Source: Chryseobacterium panacisoli
Lineage (GTDB): Bacteria; Bacteroidota; Bacteroidia; Flavobacteriales; Weeksellaceae
Direction: 5' to 3'
Assembly (NCBI RefSeq): GCF_008274625.1
Contig: NZ_VTRU01000005.1
Coordinates: forward strand, 124,001 to 188,000
Length of the DNA: 64,000 nt
Shown piece by piece: positions 24,652 through 33,872 of the stretch. The translations under genes were made by a program, and so were the position numbers. Each line of letters starts with the position of its first letter. The stretch's first letter is position 1. Under the pieces are notes generated by a model. The model was not told where the DNA came from and ran no database searches. It was given only the letters and a program-made list of their open reading frames with translations.

Positions 24652-25461
24652 TTATTTATTCTGATAGACCCTTACGTAGTCTATATAATACTTCTGTGGA
24701 AAAATAGAGTCATCAATTCCTTTCTGTCCTCCCCACATCCCACCTACTGCAAGGTTCACAATAATAAAGTAAGGTCTGTCAAAAGGCCATGCTTCATTAT
24801 TTTTTTCTTTATTCTCATAGGTGAAAAATTTCTTATCATCTATATAAACATCAATCTTTTCGGGAGTCCAGTCTGCTTTATAGACATGGAACTTTTCGCT
24901 GGCATCTTTTACAAACAGAGTATCTGTTTTCTGCGTTCCCTGAATATGATTGTATTTTTTAGTGTGAACGGAAGCATGTATAAAACCCTGATTGTATCCT
25001 ACATGTTCCATGATATCCAGTTCACCGTCATCCGGCCACTTTTTCATATTCTCGCTCATCATCCAGATTGCCGGCCATGTACCGCGGCCTTTGGGAAGTT
25101 TTGCTCTGACTTCTATTGTTCCATATTGAAAAGCAAATTTTCCTTTGGTTAAAAGTCTTGCGGAAGTATATTTATTGTTTTCCCAATTTTCTTTTTTGGC
25201 TTCAATGATCAGGTTTCCCTTCTCCATTCTGGCATTTTCTAGCCTGTTTTTGGTATAAAACTGAGCTTCCTCATTTCCAAAACCGCTTCCTCCGGTATCA
25301 TAATTCCATTTTAATGAATCCGGAAGACCTTTACCATTAAATTCATCATTCCAGATCAGAGTTCTGTGAGCATCAGGTTTGTGCGAGGCACAGTTTAAAG
25401 CAAAGAAAAACGAAATCCCTGCTGCACCTATTTTGATGATATTTTTAGCTTTGAGATTCAT
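24652..25461 (-). CDS. GH16 endo-beta-1,3-glucanase-like lipoprotein (laminarinase type)
   Basis: A 269-residue lipoprotein with a lipobox ending at C24 (FALNC). The GH16 beta-jelly-roll has the catalytic motif ELDIME at 147-152 (nucleophile E147, acid/base E152). The extra Met of the ExDxxE form is typical of laminarinases rather than lichenases. Trp-rich substrate strands (GRGTWPAIWMMSE, DWTPEKIDVYIDD) are present. It should cut beta-1,3-glucan backbones at the cell surface or in the periplasm. A composite GGCTAAAGCC repeat separates it from the upstream GH3 gene. Confidence 0.9.
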   Translation of the reverse strand: MNLKAKNIIKIGAAGISFFFALNCASHKPDAHRTLIWNDEFNGKGLPDSLKWNYDTGGSGFGNEEAQFYTKNRLENARMEKGNLIIEAKKENWENNKYTSARLLTKGKFAFQYGTIEVRAKLPKGRGTWPAIWMMSENMKKWPDDGELDIMEHVGYNQGFIHASVHTKKYNHIQGTQKTDTLFVKDASEKFHVYKADWTPEKIDVYIDDKKFFTYENKEKNNEAWPFDRPYFIIVNLAVGGMWGGQKGIDDSIFPQKYYIDYVRVYQNK

Positions 25462-25476
25462 ATATTAGGTTTTAAG

Positions 25477-25537
25477 TTTTAGCTAAAGCCATTTTCTGAT
25501 ATTTTATTAAGCGGGCTAAAGCCCGCTCCTATTGAAT
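25477..25537 (+). repeat. Composite GGCTAAAGCC repeat, copy 2 (inside the PUL operon)
   Basis: A degraded unit A (TTAGCTAAAGCCATT) at about 25479-25493 and unit B AGCGGGCTAAAGCCCGCT (25510-25527) with the tail CCTATTGAAT. Both arm bases of unit B changed together (A/T to G/C), keeping the palindrome. It lies in the 91-base gap between the GH3 and GH16 genes. Confidence 0.8.
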
Positions 25538-25552
25538 TCAATGCGAATCAAT

Positions 25553-27775
25553 TTATTTTGACCAGCTAATTCTTTTGGTCTGCACATTTTGAGAATTGGT
25601 TCCGATCATAATATCGAATTCCCCGCCTTCCCAGTCAAAATTCAGATTGTCATCAAAGAATTTCAAATCTTCCGGTGTCAGCTTAAACTCTACTTTTTTA
25701 CTTTCTCCTTTTTTGATGAATACTTTCTGGAAACCTTTCAGTTCCTTTACAGGTCTTACTACTTTACCGAAAAGATCTCTGATATAAAGCTGTACCACCT
25801 CTTCACCATCATATTTTCCTGTATTGGAAACAGTAACACTGATATTCAGAGCCTGATTTCCTGTAAGGCTTGCGGAACTTAAAACCATATCCGAGTATTT
25901 AAAATCGGTATAGCTTAAGCCATATCCAAACGGATATTTCGGATCGTTATCAAGATCTATATAGGCTGAAACATAGTTTCTGTCTGTATTATTTTTTGCC
26001 GGCCTTCCGGTATTATAGTGATTGTAATACACTGGAATCTGCCCTTCTGTTCTGGGGAAGCTCATCGGAAGTTTTCCACCGGGATTGACAGTACCAAACA
26101 GAACATCCGCAATAGAGTTTCCGGCTTCAGTTCCCAGCCACCATGTGTACATGATTGTAGGGATATTGTCTGCTGCCCAATTGAAGATCAGAGGTCTTCC
26201 GGCGTTGATCATCAGAATGATCGGCTTACCTGTTTTGGCAATTTCTTTCAACAGATCTTCCTGAACACCTGTAAACCCAATAGTACTTCGGCTTTTTGCT
26301 TCTCCGCTCATCGCATGACCTTCTCCCAATGTCATAATGACCACAACTGCTTTTTTAGCCGTTTCTACAGCTTCTGCAAACTGAGTTTTATCCTGGTCAT
26401 CAACGTTACAGCCTTTTGCGTAGAGTAAAGTAGAGTTTTTATCCAGTTGATTTTTAATTCCATCAAATTGAGAAACGATTCTTTGATTATCATCTTTAAA
26501 AGCAATAGACCAGAAACCATGATTTGCCACTGTTTCTTTACCGAAAGGCCCTATTAGTGCAACTGTTTTTGTAGTTTTTGAAAGAGGGAGAATATTTCCC
26601 TGATTTTTAAGAAGAACAATACTTTTTGCACCGAATTCTCTTCCGAATTTTCTGTTTTCCTGATTATCAGTCTGTTCTTTTTGTCTTTTTTCATTGCTAA
26701 AACGATAAGGATCATCGAAAAGCCCCATTTCAAATTTCTTAGTTAAAATTCTTCCCGCTGCATCATCTATCAGTTTTGCATCCACTTTTCCTTCTTTCAC
26801 CAGTTTCGGAAGTTCTGCCATATAGACACGGCTTTCCATATCCATATCACTTCCTCCCTGTATTGCTCTTTCAGCAGCTTCGTTAAAATCTTTGGCATAA
26901 CCGTGGGGAACCATTTCCCCGATACTTCCCCAGTCTGAAACCACAAAGCCTTTATAATTCCATTTTCCTTTTAGCAGATCTCTCTGAATATATTGATTGG
27001 CAGTTGCAGGAATTCCGTTAATATCATTGAAAGAATTCATAAAAGTTGCAACACCCGCTTCTGCAGCAGCTTTAAACGGAGGAAGGTATGTTTCATTCAG
27101 CTGTCTGAGGCTCATATCTACAGAATTGTAATCTCTACCACCTACTGCTGCACCGTATGCTGCGAAATGTTTTGCACAGGCCATCACCGCATCAAGGCTT
27201 CCCAAACCTCTGCCCTGAAATCCTTTGATCCTTGCCAATCCTATCTTTGTTCCCAGGTAAGTATCTTCACCGGAACCTTCCATTACTCTTCCCCATCTCG
27301 GATCTCTGGCAATATCTACCATTGGAGCAAACGTCCAGTGAATCCCATAAGCAGCCGCTTCTGTTGCAGCAATTCTTTCGGATTTTTCTATCATTCCAAG
27401 ATCCCAGCTTGCCGCCTGTCCCAGATTCACAGGAAATGTAGTGCGATAGCCGTGGATAACGTCCTGCCCGAACAGCAAGGGAATTTTCAGTCTTGACTGC
27501 ATTGCAAGTTTTTGAAACGATCTGGTTTCTTCTGATCCTGCCACATTCAGCATAGAACCTACTTTTCCTTTTTTAATTTCTTCCAAAACAGCAGCCGAGT
27601 TAGAATGCTGAGGCCCTGTGGCGTATTCAAACCCGCTGTATTGCACCATCTGCCCTACTTTCTCTTCCAAAGTCATTTTAGACAACAACTCAGCTACTTT
27701 CTGATCAATTGTCTTTTGTCCGTAAGCATTCCATCCAAAAGCGGAAAATGCCAGTAAGAAATACACTCTTTTCAT
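25553..27775 (-). CDS. bglX: GH3 beta-glucosidase (BglX-like)
   Basis: A 740-residue periplasmic enzyme with a signal peptide (to about residue 20). The N-terminal GH3 barrel carries the nucleophile D281 in GFVVSDWGS and the substrate motifs FGQDVIHGYRTTFP and KHFAAYGA. A C-terminal GH3 sandwich (about 380-610) and a fibronectin III-like domain (about 650-740, VSNTGKYDGEEVVQLYI) follow. Such enzymes release glucose from the non-reducing end of beta-gluco-oligosaccharides. In this PUL it would finish off oligosaccharides imported by SusC. It begins 9 bases after the upstream GH30 gene. Confidence 0.93.
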   Translation of the reverse strand: MKRVYFLLAFSAFGWNAYGQKTIDQKVAELLSKMTLEEKVGQMVQYSGFEYATGPQHSNSAAVLEEIKKGKVGSMLNVAGSEETRSFQKLAMQSRLKIPLLFGQDVIHGYRTTFPVNLGQAASWDLGMIEKSERIAATEAAAYGIHWTFAPMVDIARDPRWGRVMEGSGEDTYLGTKIGLARIKGFQGRGLGSLDAVMACAKHFAAYGAAVGGRDYNSVDMSLRQLNETYLPPFKAAAEAGVATFMNSFNDINGIPATANQYIQRDLLKGKWNYKGFVVSDWGSIGEMVPHGYAKDFNEAAERAIQGGSDMDMESRVYMAELPKLVKEGKVDAKLIDDAAGRILTKKFEMGLFDDPYRFSNEKRQKEQTDNQENRKFGREFGAKSIVLLKNQGNILPLSKTTKTVALIGPFGKETVANHGFWSIAFKDDNQRIVSQFDGIKNQLDKNSTLLYAKGCNVDDQDKTQFAEAVETAKKAVVVIMTLGEGHAMSGEAKSRSTIGFTGVQEDLLKEIAKTGKPIILMINAGRPLIFNWAADNIPTIMYTWWLGTEAGNSIADVLFGTVNPGGKLPMSFPRTEGQIPVYYNHYNTGRPAKNNTDRNYVSAYIDLDNDPKYPFGYGLSYTDFKYSDMVLSSASLTGNQALNISVTVSNTGKYDGEEVVQLYIRDLFGKVVRPVKELKGFQKVFIKKGESKKVEFKLTPEDLKFFDDNLNFDWEGGEFDIMIGTNSQNVQTKRISWSK

Positions 27776-27784
27776 AGTATCAAA

Positions 27785-29209
27785 TTAAAAAATATAGGTT
27801 GCTGCAGAACGTCCTGAAATTGTTACAGCAGCGGTTTTCCCGGCAAATTTAATATTAAAATTCTCATCTGAAGGGTTATCATTCTGTACAATTAAAACTA
27901 TTTTCCCAAATTGAGTCTTAAAGGCTGCAGTGGAAAGTTTATCCGTCTGTGTGGAAGCAATGCGCTGAGATCCTGCCGGAACAAATTTGGATGCATGTGC
28001 AATGATATAATAGGAAACATTTCTTGTAAAATTTTCACTGTCAGATACGGTAATTGCTCCTTTACACTCTGTACATCCTCCATCTGTATGCGGCGCATAT
28101 TTCGGATCATTGGCAAGATTCCATTCCAGCGCAATTTTACTCCAGTTTCTCATAGACCCGATGATAACATTTTTTGTGTGCCAGTTCAAATCTTCGGTAA
28201 AGGTTCCTTTGGATCCGGTCCATTGTTCGGTAAAGTATAAATTCTTGTCAGGGAAAGCATCATGTACCGCACTTAAAGCTGAAATATCTCCTTCATATAA
28301 GTGAAAAGCAGATCCATCAATATATTGATTAGCTTCAGAATCTCTTAAAATATCAATGGCATATTCAGGTTTGTTGCAATTGTGATCGTAGACAACAATT
28401 TTAGTGGTAATTCCATTGGCTTTAAAAACCGGTCCGAGATGGTTTTTAATAAAATCTCCCTGCTTTTCAGACGGCATATATAAACTCGGATTATTTCCCG
28501 GGTGTAGAGGTTCATTCTGAGGGGTTACAGCATCAATGGTAATACCTTCTTTTTTCATTCCCTGGATATATTTTACAAAATATTGTGCGTAGGTTCCATA
28601 GAATTCAGGTTTTAAGCTGCCTCCTTTTGATTTTCCGTTGTCTTTCATCCAAACCGGAGCAGACCACGGAGCAGCAATGATTTTAATTTTAGGATTGATT
28701 GATAAAATCTCTTTCAACATAGCAATCAGATTTTTATCTTTTTCCAAGCTGAATTTTGAAAGAGAAGGATCAGTACTTCCTTCCGGCAAATCATCATATG
28801 AAAATACTTCACCATCAAGATCGGAAGCTCCTATACTTAATCTTAAATAACTGATGGAAATTGAGTTTTTGCCATTTCCAAAAAGTTCATTAAGCAGTGT
28901 TTTTCTTTTGGAAGGCGACAATCTGTTGATTACCTCAACACTTCCTCCTGTTAATGTATATCCAAAGCCATCAACATATTGAAACTTTTGAGCATCATCA
29001 ATTTCAATATGTTGAAAGCTGTTGGGAGTATTTACAAATTTAACAGAAGCTTGCTGCTGTAATTTTACACTACCATCACCTTTTGTAAGCCAGTACTGAA
29101 CTTCATTTCCTTTATTGGAAGCAACTGATGTACACGACAAAGAAAAAAGGGCCACACCACTAAGTAGTGCGGCACCTCTAAAGAAACTATATAAGTTGTG
29201 AAACTTCAT
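27785..29209 (-). CDS. GH30 family lipoprotein (endo-beta-1,6-glucanase-like)
   Basis: A 474-residue lipoprotein with the lipid-bearing cysteine at C26 (LFSLSC). The GH30 barrel shows YVDGFGYTLTGGS and APWSAPVWMKDN. The acid/base is E233 (TPQNEP) and the nucleophile E328 (YFTEQW). A C-terminal beta domain starts at about 390. As a surface lipoprotein encoded 3 bases after susD, it is the likely primary depolymerase. By analogy with GH30_3 enzymes of Bacteroides beta-1,6-glucan loci, endo-beta-1,6-glucanase is the best guess. It differs clearly from the second GH30 in this operon, which is a signal-peptide protein. Confidence 0.88.
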   Translation of the reverse strand: MKFHNLYSFFRGAALLSGVALFSLSCTSVASNKGNEVQYWLTKGDGSVKLQQQASVKFVNTPNSFQHIEIDDAQKFQYVDGFGYTLTGGSVEVINRLSPSKRKTLLNELFGNGKNSISISYLRLSIGASDLDGEVFSYDDLPEGSTDPSLSKFSLEKDKNLIAMLKEILSINPKIKIIAAPWSAPVWMKDNGKSKGGSLKPEFYGTYAQYFVKYIQGMKKEGITIDAVTPQNEPLHPGNNPSLYMPSEKQGDFIKNHLGPVFKANGITTKIVVYDHNCNKPEYAIDILRDSEANQYIDGSAFHLYEGDISALSAVHDAFPDKNLYFTEQWTGSKGTFTEDLNWHTKNVIIGSMRNWSKIALEWNLANDPKYAPHTDGGCTECKGAITVSDSENFTRNVSYYIIAHASKFVPAGSQRIASTQTDKLSTAAFKTQFGKIVLIVQNDNPSDENFNIKFAGKTAAVTISGRSAATYIF

Positions 29210-29212
29210 GTG

Positions 29213-30775
29213 TTAGTATCCGGGATTTTGTTTTAAAACTGTATTCGGCAATTCATTGAACGGAATTGGAAGAATTTCATTTTTATTGGCTTTAAATCCT
29301 TTGAAAGCAAGCTTAGAAGGAGCATCTCCCCATCTGACAAGGTCAAACCATCGGTGCCCTTCTCCTGCAAGTTCTCTTCTTCTCTCATCTTTTATAGCCT
29401 GTAAAGAAACCGGAACCGATGCTAATCCAACTCTTGATCTTACCGCATCTAATAAAGCCTGAGCTCTGGCTCCTGCTCCACCTAAAGCTTCTGCTTCCAT
29501 TAGATATGTATCTGCTAATCTTATTGCAATATAATTCTGACGGAAATTGAGTTCTGCTGGTCCTGGAAGTGAACTTTTTAAAGCATTCGTAGGTAAGTAT
29601 TTATTTAAGAAATATCCTGTATCAGCAAACGCTGGACTGTAAGTAATTTTACCATCTGCTACCAGTTTTTTTGCATTGAAAACGGTTACATCCAGTCTTG
29701 GGTCTCCCTGCATGAAAGTAACAAAATTCTCTGTTACAGTATTAAATGCCCACCCTGAATAGATATCAGGTGCATTATTATTCGGGATGTCTTTTAGTGA
29801 ATAAGAACGAGGTCCTACCATTACGTTGATAGAGTTTCCTTCATCTTTACCCTGCCCCCAGAATCCCCAATCGGAGTTTCCTTTATTGGTATGCATTACT
29901 TCAAGGATAGATTCTGTTGAAAACTTATATGGATCCGATAATTCAGGACCTACTTTAAATAAGTCTGCATAATTGGCTACCAGTTTATATCCATATTGGC
30001 TGGTTCCTCCGGGAGTACCATTTACCTCAGCAAACTGTGCTGCTGCCTGAGGCATTTTTTTATCATAAAGATAAATTTTACCTAAAATAGCTCTTGCAGT
30101 TCCCTGTGTGATTCTTCCTTTATCATTCCCACTTGATACCATCATCAGATCTGGAATAGCAGCATTGATATCGCTTTCTATCTGAGTATAAACATCACTA
30201 GGATTAGCCTGTGGAATATTCCAATAATTATCATCAAACTTTACGGATTTAAGGATCAAAGGAATATTTCCAAACATTCTTAACAGTTCGAAATAATATA
30301 ATGAACGAAGAACTTTTGCTTCTGCAATATATCTTTTCTTAATATCATCACCCATATTAGCACCCGGAACTCTTTCTATTAAAAGGTTAGCACGTGCTAT
30401 TCCCTGATAATAGTCTCTCCAGTAACTGGCTGGCATTGTATTCGGGTTAATCATATAGTTATTTAGCCCCTGAATTCCTGCTCCATCATTAGAGTTTCCT
30501 CCTCCTGAATAAAAATCATCGGACCCTGCATTAAAGAAAGTAACTGAATTTTCGAATCCGCCGGAATATTTTCTCAAAAGATCATATACTGAAACCAGAG
30601 CACTGAAAGACTGCTGCTCATTCTGAAAATACAAATCAGTGTTAAAAGATCCTGAATTCTGTACATCATCCAGATAGGAATCGCTGCAACCCATATTGGT
30701 AAAACTCAGACCTGTCAGGAATGCAACAGCAAGTCCTTTATATATAAAATTCTTATTTTTCATTTTGTTAATCAT
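29213..30775 (-). CDS. SusD/RagB family glycan-binding lipoprotein
   Basis: A 520-residue outer-membrane lipoprotein with a lipobox ending at C30 (TNMGC). TPR-like helices (RYIAEAKVLRSLYYFELLRMFG) and the C-terminal RagB/SusD signature (ELAGEGHRWFDLVRWG) are present. It forms the lid of the SusC pore and captures oligosaccharides. Its first ATG overlaps the susC stop by one base (TAATG), so the pair is translationally coupled; an ATG 12 bases later is also possible. No separate surface glycan-binding protein is encoded in the operon. Confidence 0.95.
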   Translation of the reverse strand: MINKMKNKNFIYKGLAVAFLTGLSFTNMGCSDSYLDDVQNSGSFNTDLYFQNEQQSFSALVSVYDLLRKYSGGFENSVTFFNAGSDDFYSGGGNSNDGAGIQGLNNYMINPNTMPASYWRDYYQGIARANLLIERVPGANMGDDIKKRYIAEAKVLRSLYYFELLRMFGNIPLILKSVKFDDNYWNIPQANPSDVYTQIESDINAAIPDLMMVSSGNDKGRITQGTARAILGKIYLYDKKMPQAAAQFAEVNGTPGGTSQYGYKLVANYADLFKVGPELSDPYKFSTESILEVMHTNKGNSDWGFWGQGKDEGNSINVMVGPRSYSLKDIPNNNAPDIYSGWAFNTVTENFVTFMQGDPRLDVTVFNAKKLVADGKITYSPAFADTGYFLNKYLPTNALKSSLPGPAELNFRQNYIAIRLADTYLMEAEALGGAGARAQALLDAVRSRVGLASVPVSLQAIKDERRRELAGEGHRWFDLVRWGDAPSKLAFKGFKANKNEILPIPFNELPNTVLKQNPGY

Positions 30776-33696
30776 TAAAATTGAATATTAGCACCTATCA
30801 GGAATGTTCTTGCCTGTGGATAGTAAGCTCTGTCTACACCAATAATATCCTGTTCGGAATTATTTCTTCCTGCAATTTCCGGGTCGTAACCGGTATATTT
30901 TGTGAAAGTAACAAGGTTCTCTCCAGTGATGTACAGTCTTACTTTGCTCATGCCGAAACGTTCGGTAACGTCCTTAGGAATAGTATAGCCTAACTGAACA
31001 ATTTTCAGACGGACATAATCACCTTTCTGAAGATAATAATTTGACATCCATGAATAGTTATGGTTAGGGTCATTACGCGTAACTCTAGGATTATCGTTGG
31101 TAGAACCTTCACCTGTCCATCTGTCTAGGATTCTTGTCTGATAGTTGGCATCAAGCATATCCAATCTTCTCAGACCCTGGAAAATCTTGTTACCAGCCTG
31201 TCCTTGAGCGAACATCATTAAATCAAAATTCTTATAATTAAGATTTACTGTAAGTCCGAAAGTATATTTCGGGATAGAGCTTCCTAAGTTTACTTTATCT
31301 TCATCATCAATTTTACCATCTCCGTTGTTATCCTGCCAGATAAAGTCTCCCGGTTTTGCATCAGGTAGTAATTTTACTCCATTTGCATTTACATAGTTAT
31401 CAATTTGTGCCTGATTTTGGAATACACCGCTATAAGTCTGTCCATAAAATGATCCGTAAGGTTGTCCTACTGCTACTCTGGAAACAGCTCCCATTGTTTG
31501 GAAAGAAGCAAGGTTAAAATATTTAATGTCATCTTCCAATCTAAGAACTTCATTCTTTATCGTAGCGAAGTTACCATTCACTGAAATTCCGAAATCTTCC
31601 CAGTTCTTTTTATATCCTAACTCAAGCTCCAGACCGGTATTCTGCATATCTCCTACGTTTGACCAAGGTAAATTCGGAACTCCTACATAGCCAGGAATAT
31701 TGATCTGTCTAAGGATATCTGTTGTTTTCTTTTTGTACCAGTCGGCAGTAAGAGTGAAATTATTGAATAATTTTAAATCTGCCGCAATATTGAGCTGACT
31801 GGTCTGCTCCCATTTCAGGTTTGGATTTTCCAATGTACTTGGTGCATATCCAATGATGATATTATTACCTGAATTGGTATAGTTACTTCCTGAAACCATG
31901 AAGCTTGCAAATCTGAAGTTATCCATTTCATCATTTCCTAATACTCCGTAACCTCCTCTTAGTTTTAAGTTATTAATTACTTTGTTCTCCGGCCAGAAGT
32001 TTTCCTTATGAACATTCCATCCCAGGGACATAGATGGGAAAGTTCCCCAATGCTGATTGGTTGCAAATTTTGATGAACCATCTCTACGAATTGTTCCTGT
32101 GAATAAATATTTGTCCGCATAATCATAAATGATTCTACCAAAATAAGATGCTTTACGGGTTTGAATTCCATCCCATCCTGTTGCAGTAATATTATCCTGC
32201 GGAATATTAAAGTTGAAAGAAGCATCCTGCCAGTTATCAATAGGCAGATTACTATAGGTCAAACTAGCTCCGCCAGCAATGTTGTATCGGTAAACTCCCT
32301 GCCCAATCATAATGTTGATATTATGATCCCCAAACTTATTCTGATAGGTCAAAGTATTTTCCATACTCCACTCAAATTTATTTTCATCCACCTTATTCAG
32401 ACTGTTGAAGCTGGTATTGTTATAGTTTGGACTTAAATAATATTTCGGGGTAAAAGAACGGCTTCCCCAATAGGATTTTTTACCGTTCAGGCTGGTTTTA
32501 AATGTAAAGTGATCGAGAAACTTAAGCTCGGCAAAAACATTTCCTACGAAATCATCAGACCAGCTATAATTTCCCTGTTGTATATGACGGAAAGCCTGCG
32601 GATTGGTCATTTCCTGATTTACATATCTTGAAATTCCATAGGGACGGCCTTCAGAATCACGGATGATATAAGGGTTGGTATAGCCACTCGGGTCTACCAT
32701 TGACCAATCTGTTACAACAACGGGAGTGGTAGGATCCAGGTTAACTGCTGAAGCCAACGGTCCTCCAAATTCTTCGTTTGCACTTACTCCCTGGGACTTC
32801 ACATGGGTGTATGCAAAGGTTTGGCCTATCGTCAGGTAGTCTGTAACTTTATGGGTTGAATTAAATCTAGCATTGATTCTTTTGTAATAAGAGATATCAC
32901 TCAATACAATACCGGACTGATCAAAATATCCGAAGGACGTATAGTAGGTTGATTTTTCATTACCTCCTGTAATGCTTACTTCATGGGAAGATTTTTCACC
33001 TGTCCCGAAAATAGCATCCTGCCAGTTGGTTCCTTTACCAAATGATTCCGGATTAGCAAATCTGGGAGCTTGTCCATCATTAACGAAGCCTTCATTGATA
33101 ATTTTAGCATATTGTGTAGCATCCAGAAGGTCCAGTTTTTTTGAAGCATTTGAAAAGCCATAGAACCCATTGTAAGAAAGAGTCAGTTTTCCTCTTTTCC
33201 CTTTTTTAGTAGTAACCAGAATTACTCCTTTTGCAGCAGAAACTCCATAAATTGCAGATGAAGCTCCATCTTTTAAGACTTCGATACTTTCGATATCAGA
33301 CTGATTAAGCCATCCGATATTGTCCACCACAATCCCATCCACTACCCATAGAGGACTGTTGCTTCCCGCCCCAAAACTGGTAATACCCCTTACACGTACA
33401 GTAGCAGCAGCTCCTGGCTGTCCGGAATTGGTTACTACAGAAACTCCGGCTGCCCTTCCCTGTAATACCTGTTCCGGTTTACCGGATGGAATATTTTCTA
33501 TATCGCTGGCTTTAATACTTGCTATAGCTCCGGTCACATTACTCTTTTTCTGAGTACCATAACCTATCACTACAACTTCGTCTATTTTGTTTTCTTTAGC
33601 AATTGTGTCCTTCGACTTGGTGGTCTGGGCACTGAAGTTGGCCGTAAAATAGAGGACGGCAACCACTCCTACGCTTCGTGATATTCTTACATTCAT
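30775..33696 (-). CDS. SusC/RagA TonB-linked outer-membrane transporter
   Basis: A 973-residue TonB-dependent transporter that imports glycan oligosaccharides into the periplasm with SusD. After the signal peptide (to about residue 24) only some 15 residues precede the TonB-box-like DEVVVIGYGTQKKS. The carboxypeptidase-regulatory-like domain found at the N-terminus of many SusC proteins is therefore absent. The plug shows VRVRGITSFGAGSNSPLWVVDG. The 22-strand barrel ends in an aromatic residue (GANIQF), as expected for outer-membrane insertion. First gene of the PUL operon. Confidence 0.95.
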   Translation of the reverse strand: MNVRISRSVGVVAVLYFTANFSAQTTKSKDTIAKENKIDEVVVIGYGTQKKSNVTGAIASIKASDIENIPSGKPEQVLQGRAAGVSVVTNSGQPGAAATVRVRGITSFGAGSNSPLWVVDGIVVDNIGWLNQSDIESIEVLKDGASSAIYGVSAAKGVILVTTKKGKRGKLTLSYNGFYGFSNASKKLDLLDATQYAKIINEGFVNDGQAPRFANPESFGKGTNWQDAIFGTGEKSSHEVSITGGNEKSTYYTSFGYFDQSGIVLSDISYYKRINARFNSTHKVTDYLTIGQTFAYTHVKSQGVSANEEFGGPLASAVNLDPTTPVVVTDWSMVDPSGYTNPYIIRDSEGRPYGISRYVNQEMTNPQAFRHIQQGNYSWSDDFVGNVFAELKFLDHFTFKTSLNGKKSYWGSRSFTPKYYLSPNYNNTSFNSLNKVDENKFEWSMENTLTYQNKFGDHNINIMIGQGVYRYNIAGGASLTYSNLPIDNWQDASFNFNIPQDNITATGWDGIQTRKASYFGRIIYDYADKYLFTGTIRRDGSSKFATNQHWGTFPSMSLGWNVHKENFWPENKVINNLKLRGGYGVLGNDEMDNFRFASFMVSGSNYTNSGNNIIIGYAPSTLENPNLKWEQTSQLNIAADLKLFNNFTLTADWYKKKTTDILRQINIPGYVGVPNLPWSNVGDMQNTGLELELGYKKNWEDFGISVNGNFATIKNEVLRLEDDIKYFNLASFQTMGAVSRVAVGQPYGSFYGQTYSGVFQNQAQIDNYVNANGVKLLPDAKPGDFIWQDNNGDGKIDDEDKVNLGSSIPKYTFGLTVNLNYKNFDLMMFAQGQAGNKIFQGLRRLDMLDANYQTRILDRWTGEGSTNDNPRVTRNDPNHNYSWMSNYYLQKGDYVRLKIVQLGYTIPKDVTERFGMSKVRLYITGENLVTFTKYTGYDPEIAGRNNSEQDIIGVDRAYYPQARTFLIGANIQF

Positions 33697-33714
33697 ATAC
33701 AGTTATTGTTTAAT

Positions 33715-33727
33715 TCTCAAATTGAGA
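33715..33727. promoter_or_regulatory. Candidate PUL operator (palindrome upstream of susC)
   Basis: TCTCAA-A-TTGAGA, a 13-bp perfect inverted repeat 19 bases upstream of the susC start, in the region shared with the divergent transporter-regulator pair. It is a candidate site for the Nudix-type regulator. Confidence 0.45.
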
Positions 33728-33813
33728 CAATAAAAATATATTTTTTTTCAATTAATTAACATTCTATTCATAAATATTTTAATTTTTCTTTTATTTTTCA
33801 GGGTTAGAAGCCC

Positions 33814-33821
33814 TATCTTCG
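33814..33821 (+). promoter_or_regulatory. Candidate -7 element for MFS transporter gene
   Basis: TATCTTCG matches TAnnTTTG at 7 of 8 positions, 51 bases before the start codon. It lies beside an AGGG/CCCT interrupted palindrome. Confidence 0.3.
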
Positions 33822-33872
33822 CATCAATATTTCATAAAATTTCACAAAAAAACAATAAAGAAGTCTCCCAAA

